Shown: positions 16,067 to 24,889 of the stretch, piece after piece
Position numbering within the stretch: position 1 is the stretch's first letter
Layout of the letters: every line of letters starts with the position of its first letter
Source: Streptomyces polyasparticus
Lineage (GTDB): Bacteria > Actinomycetota > Actinomycetes > Streptomycetales > Streptomycetaceae
Length of the DNA: 64,000 nt
Direction of reading: 5' to 3'
Assembly (NCBI RefSeq): GCF_014493765.1
Contig: NZ_JACTVJ010000006.1
Span: 682,001-746,000, forward strand
Position numbers and translations under genes: made by a program
The notes under the pieces: generated by a model
Told to the model about the DNA's origin: nothing
What the model saw: only the letters and a program-made list of their open reading frames with translations
Database searches by the model: none

Positions 16067-16582
16067 ATGGAGAAACCGTCGTACGGCAGCGTGATCGTAG
16101 GAGTCGACGGCTCGGCCGCCTCGCTCGCCGCCCTGCGCTGGTCGGCCGCACGGGCCGGCCTGCTGCGGACCCGTGTGGTCGCGGTGCGTGCCTGGCTGCC
16201 GACCGCGGCCCTGCGCGCCCCCTACGCACCCGCCGCAGGGCTGCCCACGCCCGAGGAGGACCGTCGCACGGCCGCCGCGGGGCTTGAGGCGGCGGTGGTC
16301 CAGCTCCTTGAGATGTATCCGCAGGCGCCGGTCAGCTGCACGCTCGATCAAGGGCCGCCCGCACCGGTCCTGTTGCACCACGCCCGGCACGCAGTGCTGC
16401 TGGTCCTCGGGAGAGGGCCGCGCGACGACATCTCCCGGCCCGCACTCGGGGCTGTGGCACGCGAGTGCGTCCGGCACGCGACGTGCCCGGTGGTCACCAT
16501 CCCCGAGCCACCGGCGGATGCCAAGGAGACGGAACTTCTCTGGCTGACCGAAGACGCGACCGTCGGCGCCGCACGAACTTGA
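16067..16582 (+). CDS. Universal stress protein, single UspA domain
   Basis: A 171-residue single UspA domain. It opens SVIVGVDGSAASLAALRWSA, the normal first strand and helix, and ends with CVRHATCPVVTIPEPP. The nucleotide loop reads VLGRGPRDDISRPALGAVAR, which keeps only part of the G-x2-G-x9-G-S pattern, so ATP binding is doubtful. The last 25 residues are an added acidic tail. GGGAGG precedes ATG 16067. A long hairpin lies just upstream. Confidence 0.8.
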   Translation: MEKPSYGSVIVGVDGSAASLAALRWSAARAGLLRTRVVAVRAWLPTAALRAPYAPAAGLPTPEEDRRTAAAGLEAAVVQLLEMYPQAPVSCTLDQGPPAPVLLHHARHAVLLVLGRGPRDDISRPALGAVARECVRHATCPVVTIPEPPADAKETELLWLTEDATVGAART

Positions 16583-16597
16583 GCCGACTGCCTCGGC

Positions 16598-16834
16598 GAT
16601 GGCTCAACCCGGTGGTGGGCCATGGTGCGGGCCGCCTCGGCGATCGTGTTCTCTGCGTGCGCGGTGATCGCCGGATGGGACATCAGCCGGCCGGCGGTGC
16701 GGGCGCGGGCCTTGGCCGCTTCGCGGTGTGAAACGCGGCCAGTGGACGCGGGGTCCGGGTAGGCCGGTGTCCACGGCCTGCCGCGTCATGAGGTCGGATT
16801 CGGAGCTCACTCCGATCACCTTTTCGTCGTTCAG
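16598..16834 (-). pseudogene. CBS-domain protein remnant
   Basis: The minus strand gives LNDEKVIGVSSESDLMTRQA, the end of a first CBS motif, then after a frameshift MSHPAITAHAENTIAEAART and MAHHRVE, the beginning of a second. Nothing upstream or downstream of this core survives. It starts within 4 bp of the stop of the acyl-CoA synthetase fusion gene and is on the opposite side of it from the stress protein gene. An intact relative is at 35762-36619. Confidence 0.6.
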
Positions 16835-19602
16835 CGGAGCCGCCGCAGATACGGGTCCTCGGCCTGCCGGGGTCTCAGGCGCACCCGGACATCGACGGCC
16901 GTGACACCACCCGGCCAGGCCAGCACGGGGTTGAAGTCGGCCTCGGCGAGCTGCGGCAGGTCGCTTGCCATGCACGAGACCCGGTGCAGCAGCTGTTCGA
17001 GCCCTTCGAGGTCGACGGGTCCGGTGCCGCACCGCCCGAACAGCAGCGGTGCGCAGCGCGGCGCGGTGATCAGGCCGTGCACATCGTGATCGGTGAGAGG
17101 GGCGAGGCGCGCGGCCTGGTCGGCGAGGACCTCCGTTGCCGTGCCGCCCAGGCCGAAGAGGACCAGCGGCCCGAAGACCTGGTCCTGGACGACGCCCGCG
17201 AACAGTTCGATGCCGCGCCGGGCGAGTGGTTGCACCACCATCCCGGTCATCAGATGGCCGAAGCGCACCTGGAAGTCCCGGTAGGCGGCCCGCACTTGGG
17301 CGTCACCACGCAGGTCGAGGTGGATGGCATGCTCCTGGCTCTTGTGCAGAAGGCCCGGCCAGTACGCCTTGAGTACGACGAGCCCATCTGAGCCCTTGAT
17401 GCGCACGGCGGCGCGGACCGCCTCGTCCTCGGTGCGCGCCCAGGCCCACGGAAGCTGTGGAATGCCGTAGCAGTCCAGAAGTTCGGCGCAGGTGCGCGGG
17501 TCGAGCCAGCCGCCGGCCGCACCGTCGGGGTGTCCCTCCAGCCATGCGTCGACGACCGCGTGGGCCCGGGGCGTGTCGACGCCGCTGAGCGTGGGGACGG
17601 TGCCGGGCGGCAGGGCCAGCCAGGTGGTACGCGCCGCCGCATGCGCGAGGGCACGGGCGGCGTCCTGTGGATCTGCGTACGCGGGCACCTGCCCCTCGGC
17701 GGCGGGTAGCAGCCGCACGTGCGGTGGCTGGCCGGGAAGGACCGCGGCGACCGTTCGGGAGCGACGTCGACAGGGTGCGTGGGTGAGGGAGCGGACGAGA
17801 TCGTCGCCGGTCGCCGCGGCGACCGCGGTGGGCACCAGGGCCACGAGGACCGCGTCCACGGCGCCGGTTGCCGTGAGCAGGTCCACGCAGACGCTCAGCT
17901 GTTCCTCGGTGACGGAGGCGGTGGTGTGGACGGGGTTGGTGGCGACGGCTCCTTGGGGCAGGAGGTCAAGCAGGTCGTCGACCAGCTCCGTTTCGAAGGC
18001 GGGCACGGCGAGCCCGGCCGCCGCGCAGGCGTCGGCGGTCAGCACACCCGCGCCACCCGCGTTCGTCACGATGGCCACGCGGATTCCGGACGGCAGTGGC
18101 TGGGAGTGCAACAGGGCCGCGGTGCTGAGGAGTTCGGGGATGGTGCGGGTGGCAGTGATCCCCGCCTGGGCGAACAACGCCTGCCGGGACATCGTGCGGG
18201 CGGCGGCCGCGGTGTGTGAGGCCGCTGCCCGGCGGCCGGTCTCGGTGCGGCCCGCGTCCACGGTAAGGATCGGCATCCGCCGGGTCACCCGGCGTGCCGT
18301 GTGCGAGAAGGCGTGCGGGTTGCCGAACGACTCGAGGTGCAGCAGCGCGAGGTCGGTGCGCCCGTCCGTATCCCACCACTGCAGCAGGTCGTTGCCGCTC
18401 ACGTCGTACTTGTCGCCGAGCGAGACGAAGCTGGAAACCCCGACGCCCAGCCGTGCCAGGCCGCCGAGCAGGGCGATGCCCACCTCGCCGGACTGCACCG
18501 GTCGTCGACCCCGACTCGATGCCGGCCGGGCTGCGCCGGCGGTGCCCGGGCGGGGATGGGCGGCGGCGAAGGTTGCGTCCAGGCGTACGGACTGCTCTGT
18601 GTTGGCGATACCGAGGCAGTGGGGGCCGACCAGGCGCATGCCATGACGTCGGCACGCTGAGAGAAGTACCTGCCCTTGGCGTGCGTCCAGACCCGCGGAG
18701 ATCACGAGGAGCGCGTGCGCACCCAGCTTGCCGCAGTCCTCGGCGACGCCTGGAACCTCGGCCCCGGGAACAGCCAGGACGACGAGGTCGGGTGCCTGCG
18801 GCAGTGCGGCCACGGAGGGGTACGCGCGGACGCCGAGGATCGAGGCGCCCTGTGGGTGGACCGCGTACAGTCGGCCGGTGAAGCCTCCGGAACACAGGTT
18901 CCGGAGAATGGCCCGGCCCACCGATCCGGGCTTGCGACCGGCTCCGGCCACCGCTACCGAGCCGGGCCGGAGCAGCGGCGTGAGGCTGGCCACGTCGGCG
19001 GTGCGGCCGCGTGCCTCGACTGCGCTGAAATAGTCCTCGCACTGGTCGAGAGGGATGGTGCAGCGCACCTCGCGCCCCTCGAAACGGCGCGCGGTAGGCA
19101 GCCCCAGTCCCGCGAAGACCTTCAGCACCTCGCGGTTCTCGGCGAGTGCGTCCGCGGTGAAGGCGGCGATGCCGTCCGCGCGGGCCGCGGACACCAGGTG
19201 TTCGAGGAGCAGGGTGCCGATGCCTCGGTGGTGCCACGCGTCGGCGACAGCGAGTGCGATCTCGGCGGTCGCCTCAAAGCCGGGCGCCGTGTCGCGTTCC
19301 GGGGTGGCCGTGGTGGTGGCCCGCTCGTACTCGGCGATCCCGATCAGATGTCCCTCGACTTCGGTCTCGGCGAGCAGCGCCCGGTAGGCCAAGGCGTGCG
19401 GGCGGCACAGCCTGTCCGCGGCCATCCGGGCCGAACTGCGGCTGATCCCGAAGAACCGAAGTCGTAGATTCTCCGCCGACATCCCCTCGTACAGCCGCAG
19501 CACCGCATCCCGGTCGGCTGTCCTTGCCGACCGGATGCGCACCGTCGTGCCGTCTGTGAGAAGAGCGTGGACGGGGGTGTCGGCCCGCGGTGATTCCGTC
19601 AT
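16831..19602 (-). CDS. GNAT acetyltransferase fused to ADP-forming acyl-CoA synthetase (Pat-like)
   Basis: A 923-residue fusion. Residues about 12-175 are a GNAT domain (IRSARTADRDAVLRLYEGMS; acetyl-CoA site region VADAWHHRGIGTLLLEHLV). Residues about 200-660 hold the CoA-binding Rossmann part (SVAVAGAGRKPGSVGRAIL) and the succinyl-CoA ligase-like flavodoxin domain (SFVSLGDKYDVSGNDLLQWW). From about 700 an ATP-grasp domain follows (VVLKAYWPGLLHKSQEHAIH; ADFNPVLAW at the end). The same parts occur in the Pat protein lysine acetyltransferases, though Pat enzymes differ in domain order. It may acetylate metabolic enzymes or make acetate and ATP from acetyl-CoA during energy limitation. The ATG at 19602 follows AAGGGGG. 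A 20-residue Arg/Ser-rich insert interrupts the middle region. Confidence 0.8.
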   Translation of the reverse strand: MTESPRADTPVHALLTDGTTVRIRSARTADRDAVLRLYEGMSAENLRLRFFGISRSSARMAADRLCRPHALAYRALLAETEVEGHLIGIAEYERATTTATPERDTAPGFEATAEIALAVADAWHHRGIGTLLLEHLVSAARADGIAAFTADALAENREVLKVFAGLGLPTARRFEGREVRCTIPLDQCEDYFSAVEARGRTADVASLTPLLRPGSVAVAGAGRKPGSVGRAILRNLCSGGFTGRLYAVHPQGASILGVRAYPSVAALPQAPDLVVLAVPGAEVPGVAEDCGKLGAHALLVISAGLDARQGQVLLSACRRHGMRLVGPHCLGIANTEQSVRLDATFAAAHPRPGTAGAARPASSRGRRPVQSGEVGIALLGGLARLGVGVSSFVSLGDKYDVSGNDLLQWWDTDGRTDLALLHLESFGNPHAFSHTARRVTRRMPILTVDAGRTETGRRAAASHTAAAARTMSRQALFAQAGITATRTIPELLSTAALLHSQPLPSGIRVAIVTNAGGAGVLTADACAAAGLAVPAFETELVDDLLDLLPQGAVATNPVHTTASVTEEQLSVCVDLLTATGAVDAVLVALVPTAVAAATGDDLVRSLTHAPCRRRSRTVAAVLPGQPPHVRLLPAAEGQVPAYADPQDAARALAHAAARTTWLALPPGTVPTLSGVDTPRAHAVVDAWLEGHPDGAAGGWLDPRTCAELLDCYGIPQLPWAWARTEDEAVRAAVRIKGSDGLVVLKAYWPGLLHKSQEHAIHLDLRGDAQVRAAYRDFQVRFGHLMTGMVVQPLARRGIELFAGVVQDQVFGPLVLFGLGGTATEVLADQAARLAPLTDHDVHGLITAPRCAPLLFGRCGTGPVDLEGLEQLLHRVSCMASDLPQLAEADFNPVLAWPGGVTAVDVRVRLRPRQAEDPYLRRLR

Positions 19603-19960
19603 CTCGACCCCCTTGCCGACTGTCTCAGCGTCCGGCGCCCGGCCTGCCGCCTGAAGGGGCTGCGCGGGCAGTTGGCAGGGCCGACCGGCCCCCTGCCTTG
19701 GGCAAGTCGCGAATCGGCCCTTGGGATGTCGCCGAGTTGGGTGAAAGTGACCGGGAGCTGTCCGGTGGTGCGCCGGTGCCCGTCGCACGGCAGGTGGTCC
19801 AGGCGCCCGACAGTTCAGTCCATGGCGTGAGGTCGGTCCCGGCGGGAAGCGGTGCCGCGAGCCGTGGCCGTGTGGCGGGACGGGGCGGGCCGATGGACCC
19901 GCGAGGTGTGGGCCGCTCGGCCCCTCGCGGTACCGCTCGGGGGCGGACACGCTTCCTCCC
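19603..19960. promoter_or_regulatory. Divergent promoter region with three DevR-like boxes
   Basis: It lies between the acyl-CoA synthetase fusion and the ABC operon. Exact boxes: GGGCC-GACC-GGCCC at 19678-19691 (75 bp before the synthetase start), and GGGCC-GATG-GACCC at 19887-19900 with GGGCC-GCTC-GGCCC at 19910-19923 (23 bp apart, the latter ending 37 bp before the ABC start). No other gene is seen in these 358 bp. Confidence 0.6.
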
Positions 19961-20950
19961 ATGACTGCAGCGGTACGACCGAAGGAGACGGCGCCGCCGG
20001 CGGCCGGGGGCGTGCTCGAATGCTCGGGCCTGACCCGGAGGTTCGGCCCGCGCACCGCCGTCGACGACGTGAGCCTGAGCGTGGCGCCGGGCGAGACCTA
20101 CGGTCTCCTCGGCCCCAATGGAGCGGGCAAGACCACGACCATCCGTATGGTCTGCGGGCTGCTGCGGGCCGAGACGGGCACGGTCAAGGTGGCGGGGCAG
20201 CCGATCGGACCGGCGGCGGGCGCGGTGAAGCGGCTGGTCGGCTATGTGCCGCAAGACGTGGCGCTCTACCCGGATCTGACAGTCCGGGAGAACCTCCGCT
20301 TCTTCGGCCGGCTGTACCGGATGCCGCGCCGGGAGCTGGACCGCCGGGTCACCGAAGTGCTGGAGCTGATCGACCTGGGCAGCAGGGCACGGGACCGGGT
20401 GGACTCGCTCTCCGGCGGCATGCGCAGGCGCCTCAACATCGGTGCGGCGCTGGTGCATTCACCGACTCTGCTGGTCCTCGACGAACCCACGGTCGGCGTC
20501 GACCCGCAGAGCCGGCACGCGATCCTGGAGAGCGTGAGCCGCTTCGGCGAGGAGGGCATGGCCGTCCTTTACACCACGCACTACATGGAAGAGGCGGAGC
20601 GCGTCTGCGACCGCGTCGGCATCATCGACCGGGGCCGGCTCGTCGCCGAGGGCACCACACGCGAGTTGGTGGCGCTGGTGGCCGGGCGCGACCGGGTCCG
20701 TCTGACTGCCGGCGGCGACCTCAAGGCGTACGCGGAAGCCTGTCTGCGTCTGCCCCGGGTGGAGGCCGCGGACGTGACCGGTGAGCACGGCGAGATGGTC
20801 GAGACAGTGGTCAAGGACGGCCGCAGCCTGCTGCCCGAACTGCTCGATCTTGCCCACCAGTGCCAGGTCCCGGTCCGCAGCGTGGAGATCGTCGAACCCG
20901 ACCTGGAGACGGTGTTCCTGCATCTGACCGGCACCGCTTTGAGGGAGTGA
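19961..20950 (+). CDS. ABC transporter ATP-binding protein (drug/lipid exporter type)
   Basis: A 329-residue ATPase. Walker A GPNGAGKT (about residue 54), Q-loop VPQDVALYPDLTV, signature LSGGM, Walker B LLVLDEP with PTVGVDPQSR as D-loop, and the switch His in YTTHYMEEAE. The C-terminal 80 residues form the extra domain common to DrrA/CcmA-like exporters. It pairs with the two ABC-2 permeases that follow after 7 bp. A cluster of DevR-like boxes lies just upstream. Confidence 0.9.
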   Translation: MTAAVRPKETAPPAAGGVLECSGLTRRFGPRTAVDDVSLSVAPGETYGLLGPNGAGKTTTIRMVCGLLRAETGTVKVAGQPIGPAAGAVKRLVGYVPQDVALYPDLTVRENLRFFGRLYRMPRRELDRRVTEVLELIDLGSRARDRVDSLSGGMRRRLNIGAALVHSPTLLVLDEPTVGVDPQSRHAILESVSRFGEEGMAVLYTTHYMEEAERVCDRVGIIDRGRLVAEGTTRELVALVAGRDRVRLTAGGDLKAYAEACLRLPRVEAADVTGEHGEMVETVVKDGRSLLPELLDLAHQCQVPVRSVEIVEPDLETVFLHLTGTALRE

Positions 20951-20957
20951 TCGGTTC

Positions 20958-22133
20958 ATGCGCACCGTACTCGCCATCGCCGCCAAGGATCTGCGTCAGC
21001 GCCTGCGCGACCGCTCCGCCTGGGTGATCGTCTTCGTCGCCCCGCTGCTCATCTCCGGTTTGATGGCCCTGTCCTTCGCCGACTCGGCGGACTTCTCCGC
21101 GAAGGTCGGCGTGGTCGACCTCGACCGGGGACCGGCCGCCGCCGGTCTCGCGCAGGTCATGAAGAGCCCGGAGCTCGCCAGGACCGTGCAGGTCGTCGCG
21201 TACGAGAGCGAGGCCGCCGCGCGACGGGCGGTGGACGACGGGAAGGCGGCGCAGGTCGTGATCGTCGTGCCGGAAGGGTTCACCGCGGCGGTCGGCGGCT
21301 CCGGCAGGCCGCAGCCGGTGGCGGTGCTCGAGAACGCCGACTACCCGCTGCAGGCGCAGCTCGCCCGTGCGGTCACGGAATCCTATGTGGCGCAGGTCAA
21401 TGCGGCCCGGCTGTCGGTGGGAACCGCGGTTGCCGCGGGTGCCCCCGCGAGCAGTGCGCCCCAACTGGCTGCCAAGGCAGCCCTGTTGAGGATGCCGGAG
21501 CAGGTGCGGCCACAGGGCCTGCCCGACGACCCGCTGAAGGTCATCAGCTACTTCGGGCCGAGCATGGGCATGTTCTTCGTCCTGTTCAGTATCGGCTTCG
21601 GCGCTCGCGGCTACTTCGCGGAACAACGGCAGGGCACCCTCGACCGGATCGCCGCCGCGCCCGTCGGCCGGGGTGCGCTCCTGCTCGGCAAGTCGCTCTC
21701 CACCTTCGTCTACAGCCTGGCCGGACTCGGCACCGTACTGATCGCCTCCTGGGCCGCCTTCGGCGCGCGCTGGGCGGACCCGGTCGCCGTCGCCGCGCTG
21801 TGCGTGGGCATGTCCGTGGCGGTGGTCTGCCTGACGGCCCTGGTCATCGTGGTGGCGCGCACCGAGCGGCAGGCGGAAGGGCTTTCCTCGATCGTCGTGT
21901 TCGCGCTCGTCCTGCTCGGCGGCAACTTCGTCTTTGCGGCGGCCGGGCCCCCGATCCTGCGCCGCCTCGCTCTGTACACCCCCAACGGCTGGGCCCTGCG
22001 CGGCTTCACAGACCTGGGCACGGGAGTGCGCGGCCTGCCCGCGGTGGGGGTGCCGCTGCTGGCGATCGCCGCCTTCTCGGCGTGCGTGGCGGCCGTCACC
22101 GTACTGCTGCTGCGACTGAGGAGGACGGGATGA
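20958..22133 (+). CDS. ABC-2 type transporter permease
   Basis: A 391-residue permease of the ABC-2 (YhgE/YbhS-like) layout: one N-terminal helix (WVIVFVAPLLISGLMALSF), a large extracytoplasmic domain to about residue 195, then five helices (for example FFVLFSIGFGARGYF, VYSLAGLGTVLIASWAAF, SIVVFALVLLGGNFVFA). The ARRAVDDGKAAQVVIVVPEG segment is typical of the outer domain. It overlaps the next permease gene by ATGA, so equal amounts of both are likely and they would form a heterodimer with the ATPase. The substrate is unknown. Confidence 0.85.
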   Translation: MRTVLAIAAKDLRQRLRDRSAWVIVFVAPLLISGLMALSFADSADFSAKVGVVDLDRGPAAAGLAQVMKSPELARTVQVVAYESEAAARRAVDDGKAAQVVIVVPEGFTAAVGGSGRPQPVAVLENADYPLQAQLARAVTESYVAQVNAARLSVGTAVAAGAPASSAPQLAAKAALLRMPEQVRPQGLPDDPLKVISYFGPSMGMFFVLFSIGFGARGYFAEQRQGTLDRIAAAPVGRGALLLGKSLSTFVYSLAGLGTVLIASWAAFGARWADPVAVAALCVGMSVAVVCLTALVIVVARTERQAEGLSSIVVFALVLLGGNFVFAAAGPPILRRLALYTPNGWALRGFTDLGTGVRGLPAVGVPLLAIAAFSACVAAVTVLLLRLRRTG

Positions 22134-23314
22134 CCGCGCTCGCCGTGACCCGGGCCACCGTGGCCCGCATGCTCCGTGACCGCACGGCCCTGTTCTTCAT
22201 GATCCTGCTGCCCGTGGCGATCATCGTCGTCATCGGTGCGACCGTCAGCGGTTTCGACCAGTTCCGCGTCGGCGTCGTACCGGCCTCCCGGCCGGGGCCG
22301 ATCGCCACCGCTCTGGCCACGGACCTGGACCGGGCACCGGCACTCCGTACCCACCACTACAGCGAAGAGGCCGTGGCTCGCACCGCACTGCGCAGGGGCG
22401 AACTCGACGCTGTGGTGCTGGTTCCGGCCCGGCTCGACGAGGCGGTACGCCACGGGCGCACGATCTCCCTTCCGGTACTGGTCGAGCCCTCCGGAAGCAG
22501 CGGACACGCGGCCGTCTCCTCGATCCAGGCCGTGGTCGCCGACCACGCGGGGAAGTTGCAGGCGGCACGCTTCGCCGTCGCCGAAACCGGCGGCAGCTTC
22601 GACTCGCGGCTGGCGCTGGCCCGCGGCGCGGCGGACCGGGCGGCACCGATCACGGTGAAGTCCGGGATGGTGAACGGTCAGAGCCAGGTCCTGCCGCTCG
22701 GCTACAGCTACAGCACCCCGACCATGCTGGTGCTGTTCGTCTTCATCAACGCGCTGGCCGGCGGCGCCGCGATCGTCCAGACGCGCCAGTCCGGCGTGTA
22801 CGCCCGCGCCCTCGCCGCACCCGTCAGCGCCCGCACTCTGGTGCTGGGAGAAACCGTTGCCCATCTCGCGCTTGCCCTGACCCAGTCGGCACTGATCGTC
22901 GGTATCGGTTCCCTCGCGTTCGGAGTCGAGTGGGGCGACCCGCTCGCCGCCGTTGTGCTCGTCGCCGTCTGGGCGCTGGTGGGGACGGGTGCGGGGGTGC
23001 TGTCCGGCGCGCTCTTCCGTACCCCGGAACAGGTCCACGCGATCGGGCCCGCCGTCGGCATCGGGCTCGGCATGCTCGGCGGCTGCATGTGGCCGCTGAC
23101 CTTCGTGCCGGGCTGGCTGCGCGCAGCAGGGCACGCGGTGCCGCACGCCTGGGCTGTCGACTCCTGGACGGTACTGCTCTCGCAGCAAGGCGGCCTCAGT
23201 GACATTCTGCGCAACCTCGCGGTACTCGGGGCGTTCGCGGTGGGCCTCCTCACGCTGGCCTCGCTGGGCCTGCACCGGCGACTGACCTCGGCCGCACCGG
23301 TGCGGCGGAGCTGA
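22130..23314 (+). CDS. ABC-2 type transporter permease
   Basis: A 394-residue partner permease with the same plan as the preceding one: N-terminal helix (TALFFMILLPVAIIVVIGA), outer domain with ALRRGELDAVVLVPARLDEA, and a C-terminal six-helix bundle (LVLFVFINALAGGAAIVQTR; GPAVGIGLGMLGGCMWPLTF). It is the last gene of the operon. The short hairpin at 23352-23369 after it could terminate transcription, though that sequence also matches the recurrent regulatory box. Confidence 0.85.
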   Translation: MTALAVTRATVARMLRDRTALFFMILLPVAIIVVIGATVSGFDQFRVGVVPASRPGPIATALATDLDRAPALRTHHYSEEAVARTALRRGELDAVVLVPARLDEAVRHGRTISLPVLVEPSGSSGHAAVSSIQAVVADHAGKLQAARFAVAETGGSFDSRLALARGAADRAAPITVKSGMVNGQSQVLPLGYSYSTPTMLVLFVFINALAGGAAIVQTRQSGVYARALAAPVSARTLVLGETVAHLALALTQSALIVGIGSLAFGVEWGDPLAAVVLVAVWALVGTGAGVLSGALFRTPEQVHAIGPAVGIGLGMLGGCMWPLTFVPGWLRAAGHAVPHAWAVDSWTVLLSQQGGLSDILRNLAVLGAFAVGLLTLASLGLHRRLTSAAPVRRS

Positions 23315-23351
23315 CCATGACAGTGGCGCGGATGCCCGGCCGCCATGGTTC

Positions 23352-23369
23352 CGGGGCCGACAGGCCCCG
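23352..23369. promoter_or_regulatory. Perfect palindrome matching the DevR-like box, or a terminator
   Basis: CGGGGCC-GACA-GGCCCCG with fully paired arms, 38 bp after the permease stop; the box core is 23354-23367. It is in front of no intact plus-strand gene, but 80 bp later a ribosome site (GGGGAG) and ATG 23444 open a frame that soon loses coding character (MNRPDARSSAG). It may be the orphaned promoter of a lost gene or simply a terminator. Confidence 0.45.
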
Positions 23370-23570
23370 GACATGGCGCCCCTGACTCTCAGCTCCAGGC
23401 CTTTGGCCCCTCCCGCCGACCACTGGGGAGAGAGACCCTGACCATGAATCGACCAGATGCCCGGTCCTCCGCGGGGACCCCACGGGACCGGCAGCCAACT
23501 CCCGTCCACCCGCGGTCACTTGTGAGCGGTATTGTGTCCGCTCCCGCCAGGAATGGGCGCGAATCCGTGG

Positions 23571-24233
23571 CTACTGAAAGACGGCGTGCACCTCGCTCTC
23601 CGTCGCGGAGTGGGAGACCAGGAGGATTTCGTCACCCGCGGCGAGCACCAGCGCAGGTGTGGGAGGGACGGGACTGCCGTCGCGTACGACGGCGGCCACG
23701 ACCGTGCCCTCAGGGATCGTGATGTCGGCGAGAGCGCTGCCTACGGCGCGGGACCGGGGCGTGATGGTCGTCTCGATCACATCCACCCCTGCCTTGCTGA
23801 GGCGTAGCAGGGCGACCGTGTCGTTGGCCCCGGTGGCCTCCTCGATGAGGGAGATCAGCGGAGTGGCGGCGGGTACGGCGGCGTCGACACCCCAGCTCCG
23901 GTTGAACAGCCAGGCGTTCTCGGCGTCGTTGACCCGTGCCACCACGCGCTGCACGGAGAACTGGCGCTTGGCGAGGAGGCTGATGACCAGGTTGTCCTCG
24001 TCCTCGCCGGTGGTCGCGATGACGAGATCGGCCGTGTGGGCGCCGGCGGCCTCGAGGACGGACGGTTCGCAGGCGTCACCGATCCGCAGCTGTACGGGCA
24101 CGGGCAGCTGGTTGCGGAGGGCCGCGATGCGGTCCTCGTCCCGGTCCACGAGGGTGACCCGGTTGTGAGCGGCTGTCAGGACCTGGGCGATCTGCCGACC
24201 GAGCCGGCCGGCTCCGGCGATGAGTACCTTCAT
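23571..24233 (-). CDS. TrkA-type potassium channel regulator (RCK domains), second of a pair
   Basis: A 220-residue TrkA protein: Rossmann RCK-N domain with the NAD loop VLIAGAGRLGRQIAQVL and acidic end of strand 2 (TLVDRD), the core DLVIATTGEDEDNLVISLL, and an RCK-C domain from about 140 (VDVIETTITPRSRAVGSALA; GDEILLVSH). TrkA proteins gate Trk/Ktr K+ uptake or related channels in response to NAD(H) or ATP. Its start overlaps the stop of the other TrkA gene by ATGA. No Trk membrane subunit is in the window, so the partner may be the P-type ATPase upstream or a distant channel. Confidence 0.85.
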   Translation of the reverse strand: MKVLIAGAGRLGRQIAQVLTAAHNRVTLVDRDEDRIAALRNQLPVPVQLRIGDACEPSVLEAAGAHTADLVIATTGEDEDNLVISLLAKRQFSVQRVVARVNDAENAWLFNRSWGVDAAVPAATPLISLIEEATGANDTVALLRLSKAGVDVIETTITPRSRAVGSALADITIPEGTVVAAVVRDGSPVPPTPALVLAAGDEILLVSHSATESEVHAVFQ

Positions 24234-24889
24234 GTGCCGAGCTCCTTGTCGAGGAAGCCGCGCAAGCGGGTCAGGGCCTCGGCGGCCACGGCGAAGGTGA
24301 CGAGGTCGTCGGGCTCGGCCGGTGTGCTCGGCGTCGGCAGGAACGACCGCCCCCCGCGCGTCACTTCCACCACGCGTGTCTCACCGTCGACCTCCAGCTC
24401 GCCGAGTCGTCGGCCGGTGAGATACGCGGGCAGCTGGGAACGGAGCAACAGGGTCTCGCCATTGCCGAAACTGAGCTCCGGTGTGAGATGACGGTGCAGC
24501 AGCATCTGGTGGAGCTGATGCACGGTCCAGCGGACGCTCGCGATGGTGGGGATGCCGAGGTCCCGGTAGATGTCGGCGCGCCGGGGATCGTAGATGCGGG
24601 CCAGCACGATCGGCACTCGGTAGGCCTCCTTCGCGGTTCTGGCACTGACGATGTTGCTGTTGTCGCCAGAGGTGACGGCGACGAACGCGTCGGCGTGCTC
24701 GATGCCCGCACTCTCCAGGATGCTGCGGCTGAATCCGTTGCCGTGCAGCACCTGGCCGGGGAAACGGACGGGCAACAGCCTGCGGGTCCTGGGGTCACGG
24801 TCGATGACGCGGACGTCGTGCCCCTCGTTGACCAGCCGGGAGGCGAGCGCGGAACCGACCCGGCCGCAGCCCACCACGATGACTCTCAT
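24230..24889 (-). CDS. TrkA-type potassium channel regulator (RCK domains), first of a pair
   Basis: A 219-residue TrkA protein like its neighbour. NAD loop VIVVGCGRVGSALASRL, strand-2 acidic end RVIDRD, then HADAFVAVTSGDNSNIVSAR and the RCK-C part from about 135 (LRSQLPAYLTGRRLGELEVD). The pair would form a heterotetramer or heterooctamer ring as in two-gene Trk systems (CeoB/CeoC-like). Both its ends overlap neighbours by ATGA, with the P-type ATPase upstream and the second TrkA downstream, so the three are translationally linked. Confidence 0.85.
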   Translation of the reverse strand: MRVIVVGCGRVGSALASRLVNEGHDVRVIDRDPRTRRLLPVRFPGQVLHGNGFSRSILESAGIEHADAFVAVTSGDNSNIVSARTAKEAYRVPIVLARIYDPRRADIYRDLGIPTIASVRWTVHQLHQMLLHRHLTPELSFGNGETLLLRSQLPAYLTGRRLGELEVDGETRVVEVTRGGRSFLPTPSTPAEPDDLVTFAVAAEALTRLRGFLDKELGT

